In this document: positions 22,568 through 32,804 of the stretch, one piece after another
Numbering within the stretch: position 1 is the stretch's first letter
Layout: each line of letters starts with the position of its first letter
DNA from: Apophysomyces variabilis
Lineage: Eukaryota; Mucoromycota; Mucoromycetes; Mucorales; Mucoraceae
Length of the DNA: 49,693 bases
Assembly (NCBI GenBank): GCA_002749535.1
Contig: MZZL01000044.1
Span: forward strand, 188,508 to 238,200
Direction: 5' to 3'
Made by a program: the position numbers and the translations under genes
Notes under the pieces: generated by a model
The model's input: only the letters and a program-made list of their open reading frames with translations
Databases searched by the model: none
Told to the model about the DNA's origin: nothing

Positions 22568-22923
22568 ATAGTCAAGAACTTCCGACCAATCACAGCCACG
22601 ATCCATAAAGGGTAACTTCCTTTTTGCTTCGGCCATCATTCCAAAAACAGGCATCTTCAAGAAGTCCATTTCTGATCTGTCGCCGTACATTGCTGAGCCC
22701 CTCTTCATGGTTACAGTTTCACCATATCGTCATAGTTTTCCTTTTTTATAGTTATCACCACTATTATTATGTAATTATAATTGTAGCAAAAAGATATAAA
22801 TATGCAGATGATTGAAAAGAATAAAGGATCATCATATCCGTTTATCTTTTATTTCATTGTCTTCTACACCTGTCTCAACCTTATCTGGCCATTGAATTTC
22901 CAGCTCAGAATATGGCAATGACA
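22564..22923 (+). repeat. Gypsy C2 5' LTR (360 bp, inner complete copy)
   Basis: Starts tgtcatagtcaag and ends ggcaatgaca, equal in length to the 3' LTR. TATAAATA near 22794 and AATAAAGGATC near 22821 form the promoter/poly(A) core. Confidence 0.87.
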
Positions 22924-22924
22924 T

Positions 22925-22936
22925 TGGTAGCTAATG
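22925..22936 (+). other. Gypsy C2 primer-binding site containing the gag start codon
   Basis: tggtagctaatg differs by one base (g to a) from the shared tggtagctgatg. The gag ATG is 22934-22936. Confidence 0.78.
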
Positions 22937-24121
22937 ACAAGTTCCTTTACTACTGAACAACAGAAGAAGTTAGTAATTCAAGAGTTTGTCCTGGAATATC
23001 TGCCAGAAGAATACTGGTCGGAGTACTTAAGAAGAGAACAGCCAGTTGCTATACTAGAAGAGCAACGTATCAAGTTGTCAAGTGAGAGTTTACAGTTATT
23101 ATGTGAGAAGGTAAAAAGAATTAGCAAGACATTTCAGAAGGCATGCGAAAAAGGAAAAATGAACTCTACAAACGAACAGAATAATTTGATGATGACTCTC
23201 CAAGGGATGTTGGCACAATTACAAGCCCAACAAGAGGAGATTAAGGCGCTGCGTCAGGAAGCGGCCAATACGCAGAAAACAGCAAGTGTTCTGCCTCGAT
23301 CTGTGAAACTGGTGCAACCTGAAGTTTTCTGTGGTGAACGCTCATCAGCCACAGTTGAGGCATGGTTATACACTGTTGACAAATATGGTGATTTGACCAA
23401 ACTCGCTGATGAGCAACGAGTTTTGTACGCGTCGACCCTACTGAGAGATAGTGCAGCTACCTGGTGGTGACATCTGGAAACAACTGTTGATGAATATACT
23501 GGTAACTCAATGATACCAAAAACATGGCGTGACTTCAAGGAGGTCTTCCGCAAGGAATTCAAGCCCAGCAATGCTGCTCAGCTTGCCCATCAGCAACTTC
23601 AAAGATTGGAACAAAATGGGAGCATCCGGGAATACATTGTGGCGTTCCGCAATATCATGCTCAATCTCCCAGATATGTATGAAGAAGACTTAGTCCATCA
23701 GTTCACATGGGGTCTCAAGTACGACGCTAGGTTGCAAGTGCTTCTCAGTCGCCCAAAATCCTTGATGGAAGCTTATAACGCAGCAGAGGATTTCGAATCT
23801 GCTTGGGAATGCGCACAAGGTGTACAAGAAAAATTTGGTCACTTCACAAGGCAGTACCAGGTTCCACAGGAAGACCAAGGCCCAACACCAATGGATCTGG
23901 ACGTGATTAAGGCTACGAATCCATCTAACTGGCGTCGTGGTGTCAGACAACAGTGGAATAGAAAAACCACGTATCAAGCAGGCTATTAGAAATGCTACAA
24001 CTGCAGCAGACAAGGCCACATTGCTCATAATTGCCCATCACCTCCTATGTTGAACAATCGCTCAAGACCAAACAACCAAAAGAAAGAGGGTGATTTAAAA
24101 GAGGAAACGCATCAGGATTAA
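22934..24121 (+). pseudogene. Gypsy C2 gag
   Basis: Starts MTSSFTTEQQKKLVI. It is close to C1 gag: a helical N-terminus with QEEIKALRQEA, then VFCGERSSATVEAWLYTVDK, ATWW, FRKEFKPSNAAQLAH and WGLKYDARLQVLLSRPKSL, then the zinc knuckle CYNCSRQGHIAHNC near 23995-24035. In-frame TGA at 23468-23470 and TAG at 23987-23989. The frame ends TAA 24119-24121 after GAT TTA AAA. Confidence 0.84.
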
Positions 24122-24138
24122 AGGGAGCCCCTTCACGC
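24094..24138 (+). promoter_or_regulatory. Gypsy C2 -1 frameshift signal (stem degenerate)
   Basis: T TTA AAA at 24094-24100, in gag phase, with a 6-nt spacer. The outer stem is mostly lost (acgca against cacgc), but the inner AAGGG-AGC-CCCTT hairpin (24121-24133) is kept. Confidence 0.65.
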
Positions 24139-27100
24139 AAACCAACACCATCCCTTAACTTAGTTACCTAAGATCTGGCGTCACAGGGAGAAGAAGAACT
24201 GACTCCTCACCTATCAGAAGTATCAAGCCAAACGGAAGATTTCAAGACATTTGAAGATGATCTTAGTTATATGGAAAAGCTGAACACAATAAAGACGTCT
24301 GATTTACCCCTGTATGAGATGATCTGCAATGAGCAAAAATGTCAGGCCCTCTTGGACAGTGGTGCATCCGCCACTTATGTCTTACCATGCATTGCACACA
24401 GACTCCCCAGGCTAGCCATAGAAGGTTGACAGGTTGAAACCGCTGGCGGGCATAGGATGAACATCACTGACAAAGTCATCCTACGGTTGAATGCAAGAGG
24501 TCTGATCCATGAGACATGCGCATATGTGTTCAATATAAAGTTTGATCTCATCATTGGATGCGATTGGATCAAAGAAATGAAACCGATACCAGACTGGGAT
24601 ATGGATACCTGGAAAATCCAGAAGAATGGCCAAGATTACATACTCCGTCCAATCAATACTTGGGAAGTACCTGATTTAGCCTATCTGATATCTCATCAGC
24701 AAGTTCAATGGATCAAACGTAAGAAAGAACAGGAGGCCATGTTTATATGCTATCTATGAGAGGATCCAAAGGAAACCAGTCAAGAAAAAGGTCTACAAGT
24801 CAAGGAGCTGGTCAAAGAATATGAGGACATCTTCCAAGACAAGTTACTAGGACTACCGCCAGAATGAGCAGTAGAACATATCATTGACACAGGAGATGCT
24901 CCGCCAATCAATCGCCATCCCTACAAGATGAGTCCCCTTGAATTGGATGAACTATGCAAACAGCTAAAGGAGTTGCTTGACCTCAGATTAATCCGCCTAA
25001 GCTCTTCCCCATGGGGTGCCCCAGTACTATTTGTGCAGAAGAAGGATGGATCCATGCGTCTATATGTGGATTATTGTGCGATCAACCAAGTCACCCGCCG
25101 GAATGCACATCCACTGCCCAGAATTGACAAATGTTTAGAACGTCTAGGTGGTGCCAAGTGGTTTTCAAGTATCGATCTGAAGAGTGGATACCACCAGGTT
25201 TGTATTCGTGAAGATGACATACCAAAGACGGCGTTCAACACACGTTATGGATCGTATGAATTCTTGGTTCTTCCGTTCAGGCTCACAAACACTCCACCTA
25301 CATTCCAATGGTTAATGAACTCTGTGCTCAGTGATTACCTTGACAAGTTCGCACTGGTTTACCTAGATGATATCTTGATCTACAGCAAGACAGAAGAAGA
25401 ACACCAAAAACATATAAAACAGGTGTTGGAACGTCTCTGAGAAGCTAAACTCATTGCCAACCTCAAGAAATGTGAGTTTAACAAGACCGAACTACAGTTT
25501 GTAGGTTTCCAGGTGTCTGGCGAAGGTATATGTCCGTCAACTGATAAGGTTAAGGCGATTCAAGACTGGCCAGTACCAACCAATGTGCAGGAAGTACGAC
25601 AGTTCGTTGGACTTGGATCCCATTACCAACGCTTTATTTGCAACTTCTCAACAATTACAGCCCCATTGACTGACCTGACCAAGGGAACAGGTACAAAGAA
25701 ACAAGCAATAACATGGACGCCTGACTGTCAAACAGCATTCGAAGAGGTCAAGTTCAGAATGACTAATGCACCTATCCTGATACCCCCAAACCTGGAGCTT
25801 CCCTTTGTGATAGAGATGGATGCATCTGATTTTGGAATTGGCGCAGTGTTGTTACAAGAGGGACCAGATAGTTTGATGCACCCACTAGCGTTTGAGTCCA
25901 AGAAGTTATTGGCTATGGAATGCAATTATCCAGCACAAGAAAGAGAGTTATTGGCTATCTTGCATGCATTACAGACCTGGCGTTGTTACATTGAAGGAAG
26001 ACCATATACAGTATACACTGACCACCATCCTCTCTGATATTTCTGCACGCAAGCCAAACCAACACCTCACCTGACACGGTGGATTGCAGAGATGGAATGC
26101 TATGATCCATATATCCAGTACAAGCCCAGTAAAGAAAACCACATCCCAGATGCTCTATCTCGGCGTGATGGACCAAACTGTGTCTCCAAAGAAAGTTCAC
26201 TAGAACTGGATTACCTTTATGCAGTCAAGGCAATACAAGAATCAGACTAGCCCAAATTTTATGTGAAGCCAGAAACAGAGTGGCCCGCTATATACAAGGA
26301 TCTTCTATTGAAACATCGTGACAAGTTTGTGATTGATGCAGATCAAGTATTTCACAAGGTTAAGATAGGTGACTCTATCTAAGAAATTCAGTTTGCACTT
26401 TTTGCTAGGCGTGCAGAAATTGTTCAATATTTCCACACAAGATTCGGCCATTCAGGTAAATTGACTGTTTACAATTTAATCAAGAAACGCTGGTGGTGGC
26501 TGGACATAAAGCAAGACATTCAAGACTGGATTAAAAGCTGCCCACAGTGCCAATTAGCAGCAAGGCCTGATCGCAAAACACACCATGTACCAATGAAACC
26601 CTTAGATGTACCTCCCGCTTTTGCGCGCTGGCATCTCGATTTCATTGGAGAATTACTGACCACTATCAAGGGAAACAGATGGATCCTTGTTGCAGTAGAC
26701 TACACAACTAATTGGACTATAGCTCGTGCTGTACCCAATGCAACTGGAGCAGCGATCGCCAACTTCCTATTTGAAGAAATTGTTATGCATTTTGGTTGTC
26801 CAGCAGAGATTGTTACCAATCGTGGTGCAAACTTCATATCAAATGTCCTCACTTCTTACATGGGTCGCCTCAAATTACATCACAGCCAGACTTCTGCTTT
26901 TCACCCCCAATCAAATGGCAAATGCGAACGAACAAATGGAATACTCAAAGATATGCTATGAAAATATGTCAATGGTGCTATATCTCAATGGGATGAATAT
27001 CTAGATACCTCTTTATTTGCCTGTCACGTTCAAAAACATCGTTCTACTGGTGTGAGCCCGTTCTATTTGGTGTATGGCCAAGATCTCACTTTACCTGGTG

Positions 27101-27583
27101 ACATTTTTCAACCTTTTCTCACTGTGGAAGACATGAGTGAACGTCAAGCTTTAGTAGAATCCCGCTTACCAGATTTACGCCGTCTCCATGAAATGTGTAC
27201 GGAAGCAACCAACCATTTGAAGCAAACTGCTTAAAAAGACAAGGCACTGTGAGACGCAGCTATGAAACATCAAGTATTTGCCATCGGTGATTTAGTGTTG
27301 ATGCAACATGAAAACAAGTTCAGCCTTGAATATAACTGGAAAGGACCCTACCTCATTATCAACACAAAACCAGAATCTGATATCTACCAACTCCAAGATA
27401 CTGAAGGACAAGTCTATTCCTCGTGGGTACACACCAATCGTCTATGGCCCATTCACTCCACAAGCTCTATTACTGAGCTATGGTACAATCCCACAACAGC
27501 TCGCGCTGCTGACTGACAACAGTTCCAACAAGCGACCCTTTCCTTGTTAGTTAAGGACGACTAACATTCTGAGAAGGGGATAA
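24105..27583 (+). pseudogene. Gypsy C2 pol (protease, RT, RNase H, integrase)
   Basis: Protease LLDSGASATYV near 24352-24385. [22 protein letters not shown] at 25003-25065, [14 protein letters not shown] at 25168-25210, intact [10 protein letters not shown] at 25360-25390, VGFQVSGEGI at 25501. RNase H: VIEMDASDFGIGAVLLQEG at 25807-25863 and YTVYTDHHPL at 26005. Integrase: FHTRFGHSGKLTVYNL and CPQCQ at 26430-26555, WHLDFIGELL at 26628, VTNRGANF at 26812 (first two residues of VTDR altered to VTN) and NGKCERTN at 26915. C-terminal strand HENKFSLEYNWKGPYLI at 27308. Stops at 24428, 24757, 24868, 25438, 26036, 26380, 26959 and 27232 were seen. VTN for VTD removes a catalytic Asp of integrase. Confidence 0.86.
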
Positions 27584-27943
27584 TGTCGTAGTCAAGAACT
27601 TCCGACCAATCACAGCCAAGATCCATAAAGGGTAACTTCCTTTTTGCTTCAGCCATCATTCCAAAAACAGGCATCTTCAAGAAGTCCATTTCTGATCTGT
27701 TGCCGTACATTGCTGAGCCCCTTTTCATGGTTACAGTTTCACCATATTGTTATAGTTTTCCTTTCTTATAGTTATCACCACTATTATTATGTAATTACAA
27801 TTGTAGCAAAAAGATATAAATATGCAGATGATCAAAAAGAATAAAGGATCATCATATCCGTTTATCTTTTATTTCATTGTCTTCTACACCTGTCTCAACC
27901 CTATCTGGCCATTGGATTTCCAGCTCAGAATATGGCAATGACA
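27584..27943 (+). repeat. Gypsy C2 3' LTR (360 bp)
   Basis: Starts tgtcgtagtcaag and ends ggcaatgaca. Gypsy D begins 2 bp later, and its target duplication caca includes the last two bases of this LTR. Confidence 0.87.
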
Positions 27944-27945
27944 CA

Positions 27946-28250
27946 TGTCGTACTTCTTTTTGGCTAATCCAATCAATGGCCACAGAAGTGTAGTTGAATA
28001 GCAAGAGATATAACAAACAAAGAAATGAAGAATAAAACAAATGATGATCTTTATTGCTTTCTGCGTCTATGATATTTATACTGAATTATTTCTATAACTT
28101 GATCGACAATGAGTCATGAAGGATTATGTTCTTGAGTAACTATAGTCGTTCATGATTCACATTGAGAGCAATTGACACACCATGGTGGAAGGTAGCACTG
28201 ACACACTCTAAATCAGGCAAAAAGGTAGCACAAGAAAAACTGCTACGACA
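27946..28250 (-). repeat. Gypsy D 3' LTR (305 bp)
   Basis: Forward tgtcgtacttc ... ctgctacgaca, with inverted ends TGTCGTA/TACGACA. On the minus strand it has TATAAATATC then AATAAAGATC. The stop codon of D pol (TAG) is supplied by the first bases of this LTR. Confidence 0.88.
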
Positions 28251-28541
28251 ATACCTCCTCCCCAGAATATTGCTCGTCCTCGAGCATTGTACAGATAGCA
28301 GTAATGAGTTCAGGATTTTGGCGCCATTGTGAGCGAGCTGTGGCAGGATCGTACCAGATAGATGTGATGGGTGAGGAACCAGTGTGAGCTGGACATAGCC
28401 AATCGGTATGAACCCAAGAAGTATAAGGCTTGTCTTCCACAGTTTCAAGTTTGTAAATATCAGTATCTGGGTTGACAGCAATGACCTTGAAAGGGCCTTT
28501 CCAGTTAAATTCGAGACCAAACTTATTGTCATGGGTTGAAA
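28251..28541 (-). pseudogene. Gypsy D pol C-terminal end and polypurine tract
   Basis: The minus-strand frame reads HDNKFGLEFNWKGPFKVIA, then YTSWVHTDWLCPAHT, ending MLEDEQYSGEEVLS with its stop in the LTR. The polypurine tract is the reverse complement of 28254-28263. This is the far C-terminus of the integrase region, cut from the rest (39165 onward) by transposon G. Confidence 0.83.
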
Positions 28542-28607
28542 GGGAAAATATGCCTACACACTCAAATTTAAAACTCCATTAATCTCAGCATCTATATTAA
28601 GTATATT

Positions 28608-28790
28608 TGTATAACCTAATTACTAATTTAAGATATTTTTTGTAACAACAATACTAAATTAAGATATTTTTGGTAATAACAATACTAAATTAAGATATTT
28701 TTTGTAACAATAATACTAAATTAAAATATTTTTTGTAACAACAATACTAAATTAAGATATTTTTTTTAACAAGAATACTAAATTAAGTAG
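28608..28790. repeat. Tandem repeat, about 35-bp unit, 5 copies
   Basis: Repeats of aatactaaattaagatatt with a ttttgtaacaac link, with small variations. It lies in the non-coding left part of G. Confidence 0.8.
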
Positions 28791-28863
28791 TTATTAAAAA
28801 GTTTCCCATCCATTAAAAATCTACTTAGGCTTAAATTTTACTTGCTGCCCCATACCCCCGAAG

Positions 28864-29050
28864 GGGGGCCCTTGTGGTGGTGTGGTTAGCGCAAACGACA
28901 CTCACTGGGAGGGCACGAGTTCGGATCCCGTTAAGGACACTTTGGAGGCCTGGGGCATATGCCTGTCTAGAAATCCTAAAACCGTGTTTGCTTCAGGGGC
29001 TCCGGCTGCACGGTAGACTTAATAGGATATGATGAACTCGCCTATATTTT
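28864..29050 (+). mobile_element. Candidate tRNA-derived SINE
   Basis: A tRNA-like head has an A-box-like gtggttagcgca at 28882-28893 and a B-box-like gagttcggatccc at 28917-28929, spaced as in a tRNA gene. A non-tRNA body (ggcctggggcatatgcc ... gatgaactcgcc) and an AT tail (tatattttttag) follow. It does not fold as a normal tRNA. Pol III transcription and SINE status are inferred; boundaries are approximate. Confidence 0.55.
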
Positions 29051-29064
29051 TTAGTAAAAGCTAT

Positions 29065-29380
29065 TGTCGTAGCATATTTCCTTGTGTCACCTTTTTGCTA
29101 CTTTTGGTATATGCTAGTATCACCATTTCTGTTCATATGCCAAATGCTTTCACTGTGAGTCATGGATGACTATTGTTACTCAAGGGCATAACGCTCCATG
29201 ACTCACTAACGATCAAAATGTAGAAAACCATAGAAAACCATTCAGTATAAATATCTGGGAATTGGGAAGCAATAAAGATCATCATTCGTTTATTCTCTTA
29301 TTTTTCCTTTGTTCTATCTGATGCTATTCAACTACACTTCCGTGGCCATTGATTGGATTAGCCAAAAAAGAAGTACGACA
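29065..29380 (+). repeat. Gypsy F 5' LTR (316 bp)
   Basis: Starts tgtcgtagcat and ends aagtacgaca. TATAAATA at 29246-29253 and AATAAA at 29271-29276 are only 17 bp apart. Confidence 0.9.
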
Positions 29381-29382
29381 AT

Positions 29383-29394
29383 TGGTAGCTGATG
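29383..29394 (+). other. Gypsy F primer-binding site containing the gag start codon
   Basis: tggtagctgatg lies 2 nt after the LTR. The gag ATG is 29392-29394. Confidence 0.8.
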
Positions 29395-30414
29395 AAAAAG
29401 TTCGATCTATTACCGGAATCATTTAAAACATACCGTAATGTACAAGACCCTTTGGAAGACCTATTACAAGAACCTTCGATAAGTACTGTGAACAAGCCTA
29501 TGAAGAAGTCTATGCAACAAGAACCGGCCCAGCAAGACCAAATGGCTCAACTGCTACTTGCAGTCACTCGACTCCTGGAACAACGAGAGAAGCCTGCTCT
29601 CAAAGTTCGTATGCATGAACCTGACACGTTTCGAGGAGACCGAACTGCCCATGCAGCTGAAGGCTGGCTGAGATCTGTAGAATGATACACCGAAATGGCA
29701 AGACTCGACGACCTAGAGAAAATTAATTATGCTGTGATGCTCTTACGCGAGGAAGCAGAACTCTGGTGGCGACAGCAGGAACAATACTCATCAGAAATCG
29801 TGGACTGGGCTGATTTTCATAAGGCCATCCTACAGGAGTTCCAACCGTTGAATGCGACCCAGGTGGCTCGTGATTGTCTGGCTGCCCTTCGACAGGAAGG
29901 AACTATTTCGGAATATGTGGCGGCATTCAGAAGCGTACGGGTAGAAATACCAACAATGACAGACGAAGAAGCTCTTGACCGTTTCACGAGAGGTCTACAA
30001 GATGAAGTACGCGCACATGTGGTGACTCGGTATCCGCAGACTACAGAAGAGGCTCAACGTATGGCATTGGCGTATGAAAGCGCTAGGATGATGCACTATC
30101 CGATCATCAACCCTGTTTTGCCCAGTCAGGCTCCAAGACCAGAAGTGCCACAATACATGAGAACGACTGGAGTTGCCCCTATGGATCTCGATGTGACGCA
30201 GTTTCATCAGCAAAACAACAGATCTAGTTCAAGGTTCAATGCCCCTAGAAGACAGCAAGGACAGGGTGAGGTGCCCAGGTGCTACAACTGCGGTGGCTAC
30301 GGTCATTTAGCATGGTCATGCTCATCAAGCGAGTTACCCAATCACCTTCGTTTCCGACCAAGATGACAAGACCAATCCAACCAACATTTAAAAGACAAGG
30401 CGCGGCAGGTATGA
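29392..30414 (+). pseudogene. Gypsy F gag
   Basis: Starts MKKFDLLPESFKTY, like MTNFDLLPESFKTY of D. It has a Gln-rich linker, then VRMHEPDTFRGDRTAHAAEG, INYAVMLLREEAELWW, FQPLNATQVARDCLAAL and the zinc knuckle CYNCGGYGHLAWSC at 30280-30321. TGA at 29683-29685 sits where D has Arg; TGA at 30364-30366 is also likely a former CGA. The frame then continues through CAT TTA AAA GAC to TGA 30412-30414. Confidence 0.85.
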
Positions 30415-30433
30415 AGGGAGTCCCTCTGCGCGC
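30387..30433 (+). promoter_or_regulatory. Gypsy F -1 frameshift signal (best preserved)
   Basis: T TTA AAA at 30387-30393 is in gag phase. The spacer is 6 nt (30394-30399). The stem is GCGCG 30400-30404 with CGCGC 30429-30433, extended by CAG/CTG after one bulged G; an inner AGGG/CCCT hairpin sits in the loop. This matches a standard -1 frameshift cassette. Function is inferred. Confidence 0.75.
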
Positions 30434-32804
30434 ACAAAATTCATGAAACTCCCTGAATATGGTGCAGACGAATCAAATACCTGAAGGCGATCTCATCAAC
30501 CTGACCGATGAGCCCAAGGACGCCCAAGAAATTGAGGTTGAGGTGGACCATGATGTAAAACATATTGCACAGTTGAACTCAATAAAACAGACTGATTTAC
30601 CTCTGTATATTATGACTTGCAATGGCCAGTCGGTCGAAGTATTGTTGGATATGGGTGCAAGTGCCTCTTATATTGCCCTGCAGATATGTTCGAATATAGA
30701 GCAACAGACGGTGAAAGGCTGGGAGGTGGAAACAGCCGGAGGTCACCTCACAAGCATCAAGTCTATGGCTTCCTTTAACCTGGCAATGGCCAATGGATTC
30801 CAACAGCCTTGGAAGGCTTACGTGTTTGATACGAAGTTCGACATTATCTTGGGGCGCGATTGGTTCAAACAAGTAAAGCTGGAGCCAGATTGGAAATATG
30901 ATTCTTGGAAGATCAAAGACAACGGCCATACTTACGTTCTCACACTGAAGTATCAGCGTGAAATTCCGGAACTGTCTTATCTCATCTCACACCGGCAAGT
31001 ACAACGACTGTCCCAAGGCAAGGATGTTGAAGAGATGCTGCTATTCCATTACACTGACAACAAGACGCGAACATATGATGGTAACTTCGATTCGATTGTC
31101 AAGGAGTACAAGGACGTTTTTAAAGACACATTGCCTGGTTTGCCGCCTGATCGTGGAGTTGAGCATGTCATCGACATGGGAGATGCAGCACCCATCAATC
31201 GCCAACCATTCAAAATGAGCCCTCTCAAATTGGATGAGCTCCGCAAACAGCTTGCTGAACTCCTGGATCTCAGATTGATACAACCAAGCACATCTCCGTG
31301 GGGAGCGCCCGTTTTGTTTGTCAGAAAGAAAGATGGGACCCTACGACTATGCATTGACTACCGGGCAATCAATCAAGTAACGAAGCGCAACTCACACCCA
31401 CTACCCCGTATCAACAAGTGTCTAGAACGACTCAGTGGTACAAGGTATTTCTCAAGCATCGACTTAAAAAGTGGGTATCATCAAGTCAAGATCCACCCTG
31501 AAGACGTACTGAAAACCACTTTCAATACTTGATATGGCTCGTTCAAATTCCTGGTTTTGCCGTTCGGTCTGACTAACGCCCCACCGACGTTCCAACGTCT
31601 CATGAACTCGGTCCTTGGAGAATATCTGGACAAGTTCATGTTGGTGTATCTCAACGATATTCTGATATACAGTCGTACAGCAGACGAACACCGTCAACAC
31701 GTCCGTGAGGTCTTAGAGTGTCTTCGGAAGGCGAAGCTGTATGCAAACCTGAAGAAATGCGAGTTCAATAAGCAAGAGTTAGAGTTCGTTGGATTTCGAG
31801 TGACAAGTAAGGGCATTCTGCCAGCCAAGTCCAAGGTAGCTGCGATCCAACAATGGCCTATACCAACCAATGTCCAGGAGGTCCGGCAATTCATCAGATT
31901 GGGGTCTCATTACCGACGCTTCATACGGGATTTCTCAATGATAGCTACACCACTCACCGATTTGACCAAGGGGACTGGTGTCAAGAAACGGGCGATTGCA
32001 TGGTCAGACGAGTGTCAAAAAGCATTTGATGAAATTAAGTCACGAATGGCCAATGCACCTGTACTACAACCTCCTGATCCGGAGTTGCCTTATGTTATTG
32101 AAACAGATGCTTCGGACTACGGCGTTGGTGCGGTGTTACTCCAAGAAGGATCAGATGGGTTGATGCACCCATTGGCATTTGAATCAAAGAAGCTGTCTAC
32201 TGTGGAACGAAACTATCCAGCTCAGGAATGGGAGCTACTAGGAATCTTACATGCCCTACGGTCTTGGAGATGCTTCATAGAAGGTCGGCCCTATACGGTG
32301 TACACAGATCTAGAGCTTGAAATGGGCGGGTCATAAATGGGTGGGCCTTAATTGAGATGGGCCTTAAGTGGGCGGGTCTAAGTGGGCCGGGTCAGTATAT
32401 TGGCCCATGGCCCACTGGGCTGGGTCAAAGTATAGACCCATGACCCGCTGGGCCATTATAGTTGGGCCCAACCTTGGCCCAAAGCCCAGTCAACTAAAGC
32501 GATGCTTGACCCGATTCCCGACAAAACTTATTGCTCAATTGATTTCAAACATTGATCCCAATGTTAAATAACTGATTCGTAATGCATGTCATTGCAACGT
32601 CATAACAAACGCAAGTTAAGTGATGTGAAATGCAATTGCATTTATTTGTAACAAGTATAGTTAAGTATATAAAGAGCCTTTAGTGAATAAAAAAAATTGG
32701 TTGCAAAAAGCTAAGCAATAAAACGAAATAAAGAAACTGACAGTAAGAATTAAAAAAAAAAGCAATGACAAAAAACACAGTGACCAGATTAAAGTGTAAA
32801 GCAA

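Larger units (their letters stand above)
21887..27943 (+). mobile_element. Gypsy C2, TSD catga, with fold-back at 5' end
   Basis: Plus-strand Ty3/Gypsy. The true 5' end is 21887, preceded by catga (21882-21886). The matching right copy is catga at 48859-48863, which becomes adjacent once Gypsy D and its duplication are removed. A partial LTR (21887-22173) is followed by an inverted LTR-plus-flank copy and then a complete LTR (22564-22923). Then come gag, -1 frame pol, polypurine tract gagaagggga (27571-27580) and the 3' LTR (27584-27943). RT YLDD is intact but stops are present. Confidence 0.86.

Noticed and set aside
21947..22815. Repeated 60-80 residue ORFs (MLRPSFQKQ..., MKRGSAMYG...)
   Set aside because: They lie in the LTRs and inverted LTR copies of C2, on both strands, and are chance frames.
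28864..28940. Functional tRNA gene
   Set aside because: Box-like motifs are present but no acceptor stem or anticodon arm folds; a SINE head fits better.
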